Positions 28,937-39,255 are shown, counted from the stretch's first letter. The stretch: 64,000 nucleotides of DNA from Corynebacterium faecale (GCF_030408735.1 NZ_CP047204.1:1674001-1738000); one strand, 5' to 3'. A program made the numbers and translations. Notes: generated from the letters alone by a model not told the origin.

Positions 28937-29791
28937 GTGAGCAATAACAAGGAACGGCGTCAGTCGGCACTCTCCCAGCTCGAGAAGGAACTCAAGAGCA
29001 GGGATCGCAAGGAGAAGACCAAGCCGATGACCGTTGTGGCTGCCTCCCTGGCAGTCATCCTCCTGGTGGTCGGTGGTATCTGGTACGCCGCCACGCAGGG
29101 CGGCGAGGATGAAGCCATCACCGCTGATGATTCCACTGAGATCACCACCCCTGCCGAGAGCAGCTATGAGACCCTGGCCATCAGCCGCACCACCGCGTTG
29201 GATGACACTGTCTCCTGCACCTATGAGGAAGCTGGCGATGCCTCCCGTGAGGTATCCAACCCTGCGACTGAGGATGTTTCTGCCACCGGCACCGTCACGG
29301 TCAATCTCTCCACCAACCAGGGTGAGATCGGCATGGAGCTCGACCGCTCCGTATCGCCCTGTACCGTCAACGCCATCGAGCACTTCGCCGCTGAGGGTTA
29401 CTACGACGATGTGGTCTGCCACCGCCTGACCACCTCCGGAATCTTCGTGCTCCAGTGTGGCGACCCGAGCGGCACCGGCGCCGGAGGGCCAGGCTTCCAG
29501 TTCGCCAACGAGTACCCCACCGATGAGGCTGCCGATGCCGACCTGAACACCCCGGTCATCTACGAGCGTGGCACCATCGCCATGGCCAACGCAGGGCAGG
29601 GCACCAACGGTTCCCAGTTCTTCCTCAACTACGAAGATTCCCCACTGCCACCGGTTTACACCTACTTCGGTCAGATCACCGATGAGGGTCTGGAGACCCT
29701 GGATGCCATCGCAGAACAGGGCGTGGAAGGTGGTGCCTCTGACGGCGCACCCGCCGAGGAAGTGCTCATCGAGACCGCCAGCGTGGCTTAA
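28937..29791 (+). CDS. Membrane-anchored cyclophilin-type peptidyl-prolyl isomerase
   Basis: Prolyl isomerase of 284 aa, predicted to act outside the membrane. A charged cytoplasmic N-terminus (MSNNKERRQSALSQLEKELKSR) precedes one membrane segment (about 32-52, TVVAASLAVILLVVGGIWYAA). After a linker comes the cyclophilin domain (about 112-284) with YYDDVVCHRLTTSGIFVLQCGDP, GTIAMANAGQGTNGSQFFL and YTYFGQITDEGLE. Start is the GTG at 28937 with AAGGG upstream; a TAGAAT at 28878-28883 may be its -10. In mycobacteria and corynebacteria this gene also neighbours relA/hisS. Confidence 0.9.
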   Translation: MSNNKERRQSALSQLEKELKSRDRKEKTKPMTVVAASLAVILLVVGGIWYAATQGGEDEAITADDSTEITTPAESSYETLAISRTTALDDTVSCTYEEAGDASREVSNPATEDVSATGTVTVNLSTNQGEIGMELDRSVSPCTVNAIEHFAAEGYYDDVVCHRLTTSGIFVLQCGDPSGTGAGGPGFQFANEYPTDEAADADLNTPVIYERGTIAMANAGQGTNGSQFFLNYEDSPLPPVYTYFGQITDEGLETLDAIAEQGVEGGASDGAPAEEVLIETASVA

Positions 29792-29841
29792 GCCTGCTCA
29801 GGAAGGCTCTATAGAACCACTCCCGCTCTCCCCCAAACCTG

Positions 29842-29882
29842 AACCACCCCCGTGGACCACTGCGTCCACGGGGGTGGTGTTC
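29842..29882 (+). terminator. Terminator after the cyclophilin gene
   Basis: A perfect 15-bp stem ACCACCCCCGTGGAC (29843-29857) with GTCCACGGGGGTGGT (29864-29878) around a six-base loop lies 50 bp after the stop. The following tail GTTCTCC is only weakly T-rich. Confidence 0.7.
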
Positions 29883-30170
29883 TCCGTGGGTGCCCCCGTT
29901 CCATCATCAGGCCGGTTCGACCACACCAACTGGCCGTATCCTGTCAATAAGCGTGGAAAGCTTAACCCCAAACAGGGGTGAGCAAATCTGATAAAGCGAC
30001 CAATTTTCTGAGAGTTTTCCACTCATAGCCACCGGTGAGTGGATGGATGGGCCCTAAATGTAACTTTGGTAACATTCATTACACTTCTTGATCACAAAAG
30101 GCTTGCACAGGCCTGGCTACATCGTTAGAGTAAGCGGAGATAACTCCCCTCGTCACGAAGGACCCAGGAC
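29883..30170 (+). promoter_or_regulatory. Long upstream region and promoter of the secreted Thr-rich protein
   Basis: TTGCAC (30103-30108), a 17-bp spacer and TAGAGT (30126-30131) form a good sigma-A-type promoter, leaving a ~33-nt leader with AGGAC just before the ATG at 30171. About 40 bp upstream is GTAACTTTGGTAAC, a short direct repeat. No gene is seen in the rest of this gap. Confidence 0.5.
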
Positions 30171-30524
30171 ATGAAGCTCTTCTCTCGCACCTCCCTGGTT
30201 GCGTTCGGTACCGCAGCTGCAGTTGCTGCCTCCGCTCTCACCGCACCTGCATTCGCTGAGGATGAAAGCACCACCCCTGCTGCCACCACCACCGTTACAG
30301 CAACCACCACCACCTCTGCGACCACGCCAGCGGACACCACTACCCAGGAATCCACGACTGTCACCGCAACCCGGACTGTCACCGCAACCCCGACTCCTGA
30401 TGCCTCCGGTTCCTCCGACATGGACAATGTCAATGACTGGATCAAGATCATCACCGCAGTCATCGGTGCGCTGACCACCATCCTGACTTTTGCCAGCAAC
30501 CTTGATCGCTTCATGGCCCGCTAG
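30171..30524 (+). CDS. Small secreted Thr/Ala-rich protein of unknown function
   Basis: A 117-aa protein with a clear Sec signal peptide (MKLFSRTSLVAFGTAAAVAA..., probable cleavage after AFA near residue 30). The mature part begins with a ~55-residue Thr/Ser/Pro-rich stretch (TTTVTATTTTSATTPA) that looks like a flexible or glycosylated linker. It ends with a hydrophobic helix (NDWIKIITAVIGALTTILTF) and a basic tail DRFMAR. Such a layout suggests a cell-envelope or mycomembrane protein. I do not recognise the family. Confidence 0.7.
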   Translation: MKLFSRTSLVAFGTAAAVAASALTAPAFAEDESTTPAATTTVTATTTTSATTPADTTTQESTTVTATRTVTATPTPDASGSSDMDNVNDWIKIITAVIGALTTILTFASNLDRFMAR

Positions 30525-30579
30525 CAGGTCTACCGCTCCCCGCCCCATCTGTTGTGGGCAGGCAGCCAACAACTTTGCC

Positions 30580-30620
30580 CTCCCGACTGCGTACTCCGCG
30601 TGTCAGGAGGGTTCAGTCTT
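30580..30620 (+). terminator. Probable terminator after the secreted protein
   Basis: CCCTCCcGAC pairs with GTCaGGAGGG (about 30581-30590 and 30601-30610, one mismatch), followed by TTCAGTCTTTG. It lies 55 bp after the stop codon. Confidence 0.5.
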
Positions 30621-30670
30621 TGCTCCAGCCAACTCCGACCCCCTGCAGCCTCGGGACAGGACAATTGACG

Positions 30671-30699
30671 GTGCCGCCCTCCATGATGGAGAACGGCAC
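30671..30699 (-). terminator. Stem-loop downstream of relA
   Basis: GTGCCG and CGGCAC arms enclose a second small stem (CTCCA/TGGAG). There is no T-tract, so it is either a weak terminator or a 3'-end stabilising hairpin for relA. Confidence 0.35.
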
Positions 30700-30731
30700 A
30701 CAACTCAATCCGCGGAGAATAGCTCTGGAAT

Positions 30732-33017
30732 CTAGCCGCCGGAGGTCACACGGTACACATCGAAGACACCTTCAGCATTGCGCAGCTGCGTCATGAGCGA
30801 ACCCAGTTGCTTGGTATCCGAGACAGCAAAGGTGAAACGCACGGTGGCCACCCGGTCTTCCGAGCAGTGCGAATTCATGGCGGTAACCGAAACCTTCTGA
30901 TCATTGATCACCCGGGTCAGCTCAAAGAGCAGCCCTGCACGATCGAGTGCCTCCAGCTGAAGGGTCGCCGAGAAGACTGATCCCTGCCCCTCGGAAGCCC
31001 AGGCCACCTGAACCATTCGTTCCGGTTCTTCACGGAGCTTCTCAGCGTTGGTGCAGTCGGTGCGGTGCACTGATACGCCGCCACCACGGGTGACAAAACC
31101 GAAAATCTCATCACCGGGAACGGGCATACAGCACTTAGCCAGTTTCGCCAGCACATCCGGGCTGCCTTCCACCAGGATGCCGCTCTCACCGCCGGACGTG
31201 GCCGCACGGGAGCTGACCAGCTCACTGAACGGGGTCCGGGCAACCAGAGCATCTTCGGCGTCCTCCTGATCACCGAAGATCGCCACGAGTCTGTTCACAA
31301 CATGCTGTGCGGAGACAGAACCTGAACCGATCGCGGTGTACAGCGCGTCCACATCTGAATAGTGCAGCTCGGTGGCAACCCGCTTCATCGTGGTGGCGGT
31401 GAACAGGCGGTGCATCGGCAGTCCGCCACGCTGGATCACGGCGGCAAGCGCATCACGTCCCGCCTCGAGGTATTCCTCCCGGCGTTCCTTGGCAAACCAC
31501 TGCCGGATCTTCGCCTTGGCACGGGGCGAGATCACGAAGTCCTGCCAGTCACGGCTCGGACCGGCATTGGCATCCTTGGAGGTGAACACCTCCACCCGGT
31601 CGCCCGATTTCAGGCTGGTCTCCAGGGCCACGAGTTTGCCGTTGATCTTGGCACCAATGCACCGGTGTCCCACCTCGGTGTGGACGGCATAGGCGAAGTC
31701 CACGGGTGTGGAATCCACAGGCAGGTTCACCACATCGCCCTTGGGGGTGAACACGAAGATCTGCTTGGAGGTTAAGTCATAGCGGAGGCTGTCTAAGAAC
31801 TCATTGGGATCAGCGGCTTCCTTCTGCCAATCGAGCAGCTGACGCATCCACGCCATCTGATCCACTTCTTCACTGTCGCCGGAGTGTGTGCCCTTGGTCT
31901 CCTTGTAGCGCCAGTGCGCGGCGATACCGAACTCGGCACTGTAGTGCATCTCATGCGTACGCACCTGCACCTCGAGGGGTTTGCCCCCGGAGCCCATCAC
32001 CGTGGTGTGCAGAGACTTGTACACGCCGAAACGGGGTGCGGAGATATAGTCCTTGAACCGGCCGGGCAGGGCGTTGAACAGCGCGTGCACGACTCCGATG
32101 GCGGCATAACAGTTATTTACATTGTCCACCAGGATGCGGATACCCACCAGATCGTAGATATCATCGAAGTCCCGCCCCCGGACGATCATCTTCTGATAGA
32201 TCGACCAGTAGTGCTTCGGGCGTCCCAACACCTCTGCAGTGATGTTGTTCTCACGCAGACCACCGGTGACCTGGTCAATGATCTCTTTCAAGTACCGGTC
32301 CCGCGAGGGGGCGCGGTCGGCCACGAGCCGCACGATCTCTTCATACTTCTTCGGGTAGAGAATGGCGAAGGAGAGATCCTCCAGCTCCCACTTCACACTG
32401 GCCATGCCCAGACGGTGGGCCAGCGGGGCGATGACCTCCAGGGTCTGACGTGCCTTCTTGGCCTGCTTCTCCGGAGGGAGGAAACGCATGGTGCGCATGT
32501 TGTGGAGACGGTCGGCCACCTTGATCACCAGCACGCGCGGATCCTGGCTCATGGCCACGATCATCTTCCGGATGGTCTCCGCTTCCGCGGCGGCACCCAG
32601 GGCCACCTTGTCCAGCTTGGTCACACCGTCGACAAGCCTGGCCACCTCTTCCCCGAAATCCCGGGTGAGATCGTCGAGGGAGTAATCCGTGTCCTCCACC
32701 GTGTCATGCAGCAGAGCTGCAACCAGCGTGGTGGTGTCCATGCCAATCTCCGCGGCGATGGTGGCCACCGCGAGGGGATGCGTGATGTACGGATCACCGG
32801 ATTTACGGATGACACCCTCATGGAGCCGCTCCGCAGTGGAATAGGCGCGTTCAAGAACACCACCATCCGTTTTGGGGTGGAACTGCCGGTGAATGCTCAG
32901 CAGTGGGTCCAGGACCGGGTTCGTCCTGGCGCGGCTTCCCGTCAGGCTCCGGGCGAGCCTGGCCGACATGCTGCGCACGCCCATCGTGGACTTCTGCGGG
33001 TTACGCTCCAGACTCAT
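30732..33017 (-). CDS. relA: Bifunctional (p)ppGpp synthetase/hydrolase Rel
   Basis: Stringent-response enzyme of 761 aa. The HD hydrolase domain is intact ([32 protein letters not shown]), as is the synthetase domain ([28 protein letters not shown]), so both making and breaking (p)ppGpp are predicted. A TGS domain ([24 protein letters not shown]), a conserved Cys region ([14 protein letters not shown]) and a C-terminal ACT domain follow. AGGAAC precedes the ATG. It is 27 bp after apt and cotranscribed with it, the standard order in actinobacteria. Confidence 0.97.
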   Translation of the reverse strand: MSLERNPQKSTMGVRSMSARLARSLTGSRARTNPVLDPLLSIHRQFHPKTDGGVLERAYSTAERLHEGVIRKSGDPYITHPLAVATIAAEIGMDTTTLVAALLHDTVEDTDYSLDDLTRDFGEEVARLVDGVTKLDKVALGAAAEAETIRKMIVAMSQDPRVLVIKVADRLHNMRTMRFLPPEKQAKKARQTLEVIAPLAHRLGMASVKWELEDLSFAILYPKKYEEIVRLVADRAPSRDRYLKEIIDQVTGGLRENNITAEVLGRPKHYWSIYQKMIVRGRDFDDIYDLVGIRILVDNVNNCYAAIGVVHALFNALPGRFKDYISAPRFGVYKSLHTTVMGSGGKPLEVQVRTHEMHYSAEFGIAAHWRYKETKGTHSGDSEEVDQMAWMRQLLDWQKEAADPNEFLDSLRYDLTSKQIFVFTPKGDVVNLPVDSTPVDFAYAVHTEVGHRCIGAKINGKLVALETSLKSGDRVEVFTSKDANAGPSRDWQDFVISPRAKAKIRQWFAKERREEYLEAGRDALAAVIQRGGLPMHRLFTATTMKRVATELHYSDVDALYTAIGSGSVSAQHVVNRLVAIFGDQEDAEDALVARTPFSELVSSRAATSGGESGILVEGSPDVLAKLAKCCMPVPGDEIFGFVTRGGGVSVHRTDCTNAEKLREEPERMVQVAWASEGQGSVFSATLQLEALDRAGLLFELTRVINDQKVSVTAMNSHCSEDRVATVRFTFAVSDTKQLGSLMTQLRNAEGVFDVYRVTSGG

Positions 33018-33044
33018 GTTCCTGACGCCTCTCTTGCTATTCCG

Positions 33045-33602
33045 TTACTGGGGATCCCTGATCACATGGACCGGGAGATCACCCAATCGCTCCCTACCGC
33101 TGAGGCCACCGACCTCAATAGCGAGCACATAACCGGTGACGACTCCGCCACACGATTCAATCAGTTTACGTGCAGCGGCCAGAGTGCCGCCCGTTGCCAG
33201 CACATCATCGATGAGAACAACCTTCTTGCCGGCCAGATCCAGTCCCTCGGAGGGAAGCTCAAGTGCAGCCGATCCGTACTCGAGGTTATATTCCTCGGTG
33301 ACCACGGGTGGGGGAAGTTTGCCCTTCTTGCGGATGGCGATGACGCCGAGTCCCAGCTTGTAGGCCACTGCGGAACCCAGGAGGAAGCCACGTGCATCCA
33401 GCCCACCGATGACTTCGGCACCGAGCTGGCGGGCGGCATCGGCCTGTGCATCCACAACGGCCGCGAAGGCCTCAGCATTGGCCAACACAGGGGTCAGATC
33501 CTCAAAGAGCACCCCCTCCTCAGGGAAATTCTGCACATAGCGGGTGTGCTCGAGGAGGGCGTTGCGCGCCTTTGCGAAGCTGCTCGGTTGGGTCTCGCTC
33601 AC
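33045..33602 (-). CDS. apt: Adenine phosphoribosyltransferase
   Basis: Salvages adenine with PRPP to AMP, 185 aa. The PRPP-binding motif is [17 protein letters not shown], preceded by [20 protein letters not shown] and IRKKGKLP. Only three bases separate it from the binding-protein gene upstream, and relA follows. Confidence 0.95.
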   Translation of the reverse strand: MSETQPSSFAKARNALLEHTRYVQNFPEEGVLFEDLTPVLANAEAFAAVVDAQADAARQLGAEVIGGLDARGFLLGSAVAYKLGLGVIAIRKKGKLPPPVVTEEYNLEYGSAALELPSEGLDLAGKKVVLIDDVLATGGTLAAARKLIESCGGVVTGYVLAIEVGGLSGRERLGDLPVHVIRDPQ

Positions 33603-33605
33603 TTC

Positions 33606-35204
33606 TTAGTCCTCACTTCTGGACCAGCGGTCCATGTTCCATCCGATACCGGAAAGGTCAGTATTAACCACCACGTTACCGACAGTGCGGTCAATCACGA
33701 ACACCCGGGGCTGTGCAGCGAGTGGAATCGAGGGGACCTCCTGCCAGAGACGTTCCTCGGTGTCCCTGGTGGAGATGGGATCAGAGCCCAGGGAGTTCAC
33801 CATGGAGAACTCCCGGTTGGGATCCACCGAGCGCAGAACGGCATCCAGCGGACCCTGGAAATACTCCTCATAACCCCATTCACTGACCACGGTCCGGCTC
33901 AGGTCACGCAGGCTCACCGTTTCCTGGGAAGCATCCACCACGGTGATGCCCGCCGGCTCACAGCTCACCCGGATGGCCTCCACCATGGCGGCCTTGCGCT
34001 CATCGGGGCCGTCATAACCAATGCGCACAGTGGTGCCGGCCAGCACCGAGGCCGCCCCGATATTCACATCCATATTGCGCGCCGGCAGGTCACCGAGCTG
34101 TTGCACCACGGGATTCTGAGCCCGGACAGAGTGCACCCCCACCGGTGGGACTTCAATCCCTGAGATGCTTGACGACGCCGCGGCCACCGCATGCTGGTCA
34201 ACGCAGGCGGCGAACGCCTGCCGGGCCTGTGCACCGTAGAACACCCCGGCTGACCCCAGGGAGAGCTGCTCCGTGAGCAGCCCCACCTCCTTGTAGATGT
34301 CATAGGGGTTCATGGGATCATCACGATCAACCCAGGTGGCTGTGCCCCGCGAGCCGATATCTGCGATCTGTAGATTACCGGACTGCACGATCGTTTCCAG
34401 CTCAGACCCCTTGGGCCATAACACCATCTCCGACAGGGCAGCTTCATCACCGCTGTAGTGCTCGTTCAGCCCGAGGGTCACCTCACCGAAGTCGCCCACC
34501 TCTGTGATCACGAACGGACCGGAGGACACCTGCAGATCAGGGTCGAACTGCTCCAGGCGGAAGCCCTCGTTCCAGATCCGCGCGGGTTCCTCCAGGGCAT
34601 CAACATCCTCATCGGTCAGAGCACGGTTCAACTCCCCGAGGGTGATCCCAGCCTTGGCGGCGATGGCATGCGCCGGCAGAATGGTTCCCTGATCAAAGAG
34701 ATAACGCCAGCGGGCCCCGTAATCCTCCTTGAACACCACTGTTGCGGATTTGGAACCGGACTGGCACTCAACCCGTTCAACCTGGGCAGCCAGCGGAACA
34801 TGGGAATCAAAAACGCTTGGCATCATCCCGGCTTTGGCGGCCAGGAGGAAATCATCACACACCACGGGTGCACCATCGGAATAGTTCGCCTCCGGGTTGA
34901 TCGAGTAGATCACCTGGCGGTTCGCACCGGGCAGAACCTGGGTGGTTGCCAGGTCGGTATTGGGAATCATCTGCCCTGATGGCCCCTGCACGTACACAGC
35001 CGGATAGAGGCGCGCAGACAACTGAGCGGCTTCAGTGGCGACACCCAGTAGTGAACCGGCGTTGGTGGTGGCCAAGGAGGTATTCAGGGCATAACCGAAG
35101 TGGCTCTGCTCATGCGCATCCGGCTCCACCACCTCCTCACCGCAGGCACTCACCGTCAACATCGTCGAGGCAAGCACGACCGCGGCCAGCGCTTTCCTGG
35201 TCAC
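33606..35204 (-). CDS. Family 5 extracellular solute-binding lipoprotein (peptide ABC type)
   Basis: Binding lipoprotein of 532 aa with a signal peptide (MTRKALAAVVLASTMLTVSAC) whose lipobox is TVSAC; the Cys is near residue 21. The body has the SBP_bac_5 pattern (NPEANYSDGAPVVCDDFL, LNEHYSGDEAALSEMVLWP, VGLLTEQLSLGSAGVFYG). No permease or ATPase genes adjoin it; instead it sits between secF and apt, as in other corynebacteria and mycobacteria. The GTG at 35204 is chosen because the signal peptide starts there; the longer frame to 35267 is not credible. The ligand is unknown. Confidence 0.85.
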   Translation of the reverse strand: MTRKALAAVVLASTMLTVSACGEEVVEPDAHEQSHFGYALNTSLATTNAGSLLGVATEAAQLSARLYPAVYVQGPSGQMIPNTDLATTQVLPGANRQVIYSINPEANYSDGAPVVCDDFLLAAKAGMMPSVFDSHVPLAAQVERVECQSGSKSATVVFKEDYGARWRYLFDQGTILPAHAIAAKAGITLGELNRALTDEDVDALEEPARIWNEGFRLEQFDPDLQVSSGPFVITEVGDFGEVTLGLNEHYSGDEAALSEMVLWPKGSELETIVQSGNLQIADIGSRGTATWVDRDDPMNPYDIYKEVGLLTEQLSLGSAGVFYGAQARQAFAACVDQHAVAAASSSISGIEVPPVGVHSVRAQNPVVQQLGDLPARNMDVNIGAASVLAGTTVRIGYDGPDERKAAMVEAIRVSCEPAGITVVDASQETVSLRDLSRTVVSEWGYEEYFQGPLDAVLRSVDPNREFSMVNSLGSDPISTRDTEERLWQEVPSIPLAAQPRVFVIDRTVGNVVVNTDLSGIGWNMDRWSRSED

Positions 35205-35294
35205 CAACTCACACCCACCCGGCCTTTCATGTTGATCAGTCTCCCCCGATTTTTCATAGACCCCCAAGTATATGGAGGAGGTCCCTTCAAAGCC

Positions 35295-35326
35295 TAAATC
35301 CCGCCACCTTGACGGTGACGGGATTC
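35295..35326 (-). terminator. Terminator after secDF
   Basis: AATCCCG-CACC (35297-35308) with GGTG-CGGGATT (35314-35325) makes a 12-bp stem (one G-T wobble on the minus strand) around a five-base loop, then ATTTAGGCTTTG. It is 15 bp after the secF stop. Confidence 0.75.
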
Positions 35327-35340
35327 AGAATATGACCTGG

Positions 35341-36507
35341 TCAGCTTCGGCCTGGCCGCCAGGTACCACCTGATTGCCCGGGGTTGTCCGGGGCGATGGG
35401 CTTTGCGACGGTTCGCTTCCCACCCACTGTCGGATCCAGCGGGGTGTCTCCGGCGGATACGGAAGCGGCGGTGACGGTGGCGTCGACAAGCTCCGGGTTC
35501 CTGGCCGCGGCAACCGCGGCGTTGTGGCGCTTCGTCTTCGCCGAGCGGTTCTTCAGGTACACCAGGATCGGGGTCGCCAGGAACACCGAGGAGAAGGTGC
35601 CCTCGATCACGCCGATGAGCTGGATCAGCGCGAGGTCCTTCAAGGTTCCCACTCCCATCAACCCCACCGCAACCACCATCAGGGCGATGATCGGCAGGGC
35701 GGAGATGATCGTGGTGGAGATGGAACGCATGAAGGTCTGGTTGACCGCCAGGTTCGCCTGTTCTGAATACGTTCGCCGGAGCGAATGTTCATAGCCTTCC
35801 GTGTTTTCTCGCACCTTGTCGAACACCACCACGGTGTCATAGATGGAGAAGGTCAGCACAGTCAACAGGCCGATGACGGTCGCCGGGGAAACCTCAAAGC
35901 CGATGGTGGCGTAGATGCCTGCGATGACCACGGCATCCACGAGGAGGGCGACCATCGCGGCGACGGCCATCTCACGTTCCAAGCGGACCCCGATATAGGC
36001 AGCCGCCAGGACCAGGAACACCACGAGGGCTATGAGCATACGCTGGGTGATGGTTGAACCCCACGACTCGGAAACGGTGGAGTTACCGATAGCATCCGGG
36101 GTGGCCACACCCTCGGAGTTGAGTGGCTCGAACTCTTCATAGATGGCCAGACGTGCTGTCTCAATCTGGTCATCGTTGAGACGCTCGGAATGGATTTCCA
36201 GGATGCGGGCATCACCGGAACCAACAACCTGCACCATGGTCGGGGTGATCCCGGTGGCGTCGGTGAAGGTCTCCTCCACGGCCTCGACGGAATGATCAGC
36301 CGCCGGCAAGTTCATCTTGGTGCCACCCTCGAAGTCAATGCTGAGGGAGAAACCACGGAGCGCGATGAAGAGGATGGACAGGATCAGCAGGATGCCGGTG
36401 ATCCAGTACCAGAGCTTTGACTTACCGATGAAGTCAATGCCACCCTCGCCCGTGTACAGACTGTTGAATGTGCCCCGGGACTTCTTCTCGGTTTGGATAG
36501 TGCTCAT
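35341..36507 (-). CDS. secF: Protein translocase subunit SecF
   Basis: Partner of SecD in the proton-driven step of Sec export, 388 aa. Six membrane segments are expected, with the first near 32-50 (LWYWITGILLILSILFIALRG), the periplasmic P1 domain (FSLSIDFEGGTKMNL...), and the conserved cytoplasmic-loop motif FSIYDTVVVFDKVREN. The C-terminal tail after ~330 is long, polar and basic. It starts three bases after the secD stop. Confidence 0.97.
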   Translation of the reverse strand: MSTIQTEKKSRGTFNSLYTGEGGIDFIGKSKLWYWITGILLILSILFIALRGFSLSIDFEGGTKMNLPAADHSVEAVEETFTDATGITPTMVQVVGSGDARILEIHSERLNDDQIETARLAIYEEFEPLNSEGVATPDAIGNSTVSESWGSTITQRMLIALVVFLVLAAAYIGVRLEREMAVAAMVALLVDAVVIAGIYATIGFEVSPATVIGLLTVLTFSIYDTVVVFDKVRENTEGYEHSLRRTYSEQANLAVNQTFMRSISTTIISALPIIALMVVAVGLMGVGTLKDLALIQLIGVIEGTFSSVFLATPILVYLKNRSAKTKRHNAAVAAARNPELVDATVTAASVSAGDTPLDPTVGGKRTVAKPIAPDNPGQSGGTWRPGRS

Positions 36508-36510
36508 GAC

Positions 36511-38418
36511 TTACCTCTGCTCCTTCTCAATCGAACCGGGGGTATCAGAGCTGGCCGTGGCAGCAACCAGAGTGTCACCGGCGTGATGCAGCTCATCGAG
36601 CTCACCGTTTGCACGACGCTCCTCCACCAGCGTGTACACACGGGCCATGCCGTTGACTGATGTCTTGGCGAAGAACGGCTTACGTGATGCCAGAATGACC
36701 AGTGGCGCGGTGACCAGGAATGTCACCAGAATATCGAAGACGGTGGTCAGGCCGAGGGTGAACGCGAAGCCCTTGACCTCGCCCACTGCCAACAGATAGA
36801 TGGCGACCGCACCGATCAGTGTCACCATGTTGCCGGTGACGATGGTGCGCTTTGCCCTCTCCCAGGCACGTGGCGCGGACGACCTGAAGGATCGTCCATC
36901 ACGGATCTCATCCTTGATACGTTCGTAGAACACCACGAAGGAGTCAGCGGTGGTACCGATACCGATGATCAGACCGGCGATTCCCGCGAGATCCAGGGAA
37001 TAACCGATCCACCGGCCCAGCAGGATGAGCGAACCGTACACCAGGGCACCTGCGGCGACCAGAGTGAACAGCGAGACGAAACCGAAGAGCCGGTAGTAGG
37101 CGAACACGAAGATCGCCACCAGAACGATACCCACGACACCGGCGATGAGACCGGCCTGCAGGGAGGCCGCACCCAGTGACGGTGGAACCGTGGTGGTGGT
37201 TCCGCCACGCTCACCACTTTCACCGGCGAAGCTCAGTGGCAGTGCACCATACCGCAGGTTGTTGGCCAGATCCTGGGCCTCTGTCTGGGTGAAATCACCC
37301 GTGATCGAGGTGGCGCTGCCAACCGGGGTGGGCGACTGGATCACCGGCGCCGAGATGACCTCGGAGTCCAGGGTGATGGCGACCTGCTGCTGCAGATATT
37401 CACTGGTCAGGGCCGCCCAGGAGGCTGAACCCTGCTCACCGGATCCTGACTTGAAGGCGAAGTTGATTTCCATCTGACCGGTCTGTGAGTTGAAACCACC
37501 CGTGATCGGACGGTCGGTATCAATCTCGTTACCCGTCAGACGGGCGCCGTCCTCCTCATCGGTCTCGCCCTGGAGCAGCGGGGCGGGATCAAGGATATAG
37601 ACACCTCCGGAGGAACGGTCACACGCCACCAGCGGCAGACGGGGGTCATCGGTGCCGGCGATCGGATCCATCTCACCGCTGACACACTGCATGAGGGAAC
37701 TCGCCGCGATCTGATTAGTGGGATCAGTGGACTGACGGTCCGTGCGGAGCATCTCCGTGACTTCCTGACGAAGCTCCGTCGCCTCGATGGAGTTAGCGGG
37801 CTCCGGAAGCGGTTCCGCGGTCACGGTCGGTGCCGGGGTGGTCGCGGCCTCAGCGTCGTCTGCTGCCTCGTCTTCAGCTGCCTCACCTTCTGGTGGGGTC
37901 TCAGCGGACTGTTCCACGGCGGTGTGCATCTCCGAAAGTGCCGTGTTGGCCTGCTCCTCGGTAATCACATTGTATTCAACCCACCGGTTCGCCATATCCT
38001 CCAGGACCGGCATCAGGGTCTCCATGTCCGGCATACCCGCCTGTCCGACGGGGCGGAACAGCAGCTGTGAGGTCTGGCCGAGGGCCTGCGCCTGCGCGAC
38101 ATCCTCACCCGGAACAGTGATCACCAGCGTGTTGCCGTCAGTAACCACACTGGCACCGGTGACACCCATGCCGTTCACACGGTTTTCCAGGATGATACGT
38201 GCCTGTGCCAGCTGGTCCTGGGTCGGTTCCGCACCCTGGGGAACCAGGGTCACACGGGTACCACCCTGCAGATCAATTCCGAGTTTCGGTGTGCCCGAAC
38301 GGTCACCTGTAAAAAATACGAGCGCATAGATACCGAAGAGAATGAGTACGAACAGCGCAATTGCACGTTTCGGCCACGCCTCCCAGGCACTAACGGCACT
38401 CTTCTTCTGCCGAGCCAA
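36511..38418 (-). CDS. secD: Protein translocase subunit SecD
   Basis: SecD, 635 aa from a TTG at 38418, chosen because AAGGAG lies six bases before it and the sequence then reads MARQKKSAVSAWEAWPKRA. TM1 is followed by the family motif LGIDLQGGTRVTLVP. The P1 domain carries a long Ala/Glu/Pro-rich insertion (about 180-215) typical of corynebacteria. The C-terminal half has five membrane segments with LIIGIGTTADSFVVFYERIKDE. The TTG start is unusual but well supported. Confidence 0.95.
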   Translation of the reverse strand: MARQKKSAVSAWEAWPKRAIALFVLILFGIYALVFFTGDRSGTPKLGIDLQGGTRVTLVPQGAEPTQDQLAQARIILENRVNGMGVTGASVVTDGNTLVITVPGEDVAQAQALGQTSQLLFRPVGQAGMPDMETLMPVLEDMANRWVEYNVITEEQANTALSEMHTAVEQSAETPPEGEAAEDEAADDAEAATTPAPTVTAEPLPEPANSIEATELRQEVTEMLRTDRQSTDPTNQIAASSLMQCVSGEMDPIAGTDDPRLPLVACDRSSGGVYILDPAPLLQGETDEEDGARLTGNEIDTDRPITGGFNSQTGQMEINFAFKSGSGEQGSASWAALTSEYLQQQVAITLDSEVISAPVIQSPTPVGSATSITGDFTQTEAQDLANNLRYGALPLSFAGESGERGGTTTTVPPSLGAASLQAGLIAGVVGIVLVAIFVFAYYRLFGFVSLFTLVAAGALVYGSLILLGRWIGYSLDLAGIAGLIIGIGTTADSFVVFYERIKDEIRDGRSFRSSAPRAWERAKRTIVTGNMVTLIGAVAIYLLAVGEVKGFAFTLGLTTVFDILVTFLVTAPLVILASRKPFFAKTSVNGMARVYTLVEERRANGELDELHHAGDTLVAATASSDTPGSIEKEQR

Positions 38419-38745
38419 GTGTGTCTCCTTAGTGAAAGTGATCCATCGGATTCCCACGGGCTCCATGAGAGAAGACCGCGGGGCATCGTCATGCCGTCAA
38501 CGCTGTACTGATGGTGGCACAGCAGGGATTGTCGCCCACCCACAACCACCCGGGTGGCGAGCAGTGCGAAATCAGGCACTTACCGTCGAATATGGTACGC
38601 CATCGCGTGGAGTTTACCCGGGCTTACCCCGGTGAATCTGGACACCCTGGGTTCCGCGGGACCCTATTCCCCCACCCCGTAAAAATATCAACACCCCTGC
38701 GCCGATGTAAGGGACAGCACAGGGGTGCATGGGTGTGATGGTGGA
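38419..38745. other. Intergenic region between yajC and secD
   Basis: This 327-bp gap holds the yajC terminator at 38692-38727 and, nearer secD, presumably its promoter. No other gene is seen. Confidence 0.6.
38680..38727 (-). terminator. Terminator after yajC
   Basis: CACCCCTG (38692-38699) pairs with CAGGGGTG (38720-38727), and the minus strand then reads TTGATATTTTTACG, a good T-rich tail. It separates yajC from secD transcription. Confidence 0.65.
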
Positions 38746-39138
38746 TCAGCGGTTCTCGGGGTGGCCCGAGGGACGGTCATCCTCATTGTTGATGCGGAAG
38801 TTCTCCGGATGCTCATCCATTCGATCACCAGGATTAACCGGGGTGGCGCCGGGAGCCTGATTATCCATGGCGATTCCACCGGTCGGCTGAACCACCCGGA
38901 CCACAGCCATCTTCTCCCACGAGGTGACCAGGCCTGGAGCGATCTCCAGGTCCACCAGCTCCTCCGACACGGACACCACGATGGCATGGAGTCCGGCGGT
39001 GGTGACAACCCTGTCCCCCGGCTGCAGTGCATCCTGCAACTTCTGGATTTCGGCCATCTTCGCCCGCTGACGACGGCTCATGAGGATGGTCGGCAAGGCG
39101 AGGATGACCAGAAGGAAGAGAAGTAGAAGTAATTCCAT
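38746..39138 (-). CDS. yajC: Preprotein translocase subunit YajC
   Basis: Small SecDF-associated membrane protein, 130 aa from the ATG at 39138. One N-terminal membrane segment (MELLLLLFLLVILALPTILM) is followed by the family domain (LQPGDRVVTTAGLHAIVVSV, VDLEIAPGL). The tail after ~95 is hydrophilic and variable. It precedes secD by 327 bp with a terminator between, so it is not tightly coupled to secDF here. Confidence 0.93.
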   Translation of the reverse strand: MELLLLLFLLVILALPTILMSRRQRAKMAEIQKLQDALQPGDRVVTTAGLHAIVVSVSEELVDLEIAPGLVTSWEKMAVVRVVQPTGGIAMDNQAPGATPVNPGDRMDEHPENFRINNEDDRPSGHPENR

Positions 39139-39255
39139 AAACAGTGAGTGTGCCAGACCCGGCCACACCGGTGCCACCCGAGGCACTCACCCGAGGCCCC
39201 TCAGAACCCCGGTTTGGGGAATGGATCAGCACTGATCGGTGGCGGGCCTGTGATG

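Noticed and set aside
31884..34163. 759-codon plus-strand frame opposite relA and apt
   Set aside because: It is the complement-strand shadow of high-GC coding sequence; relA and apt on the minus strand have full catalytic motifs.
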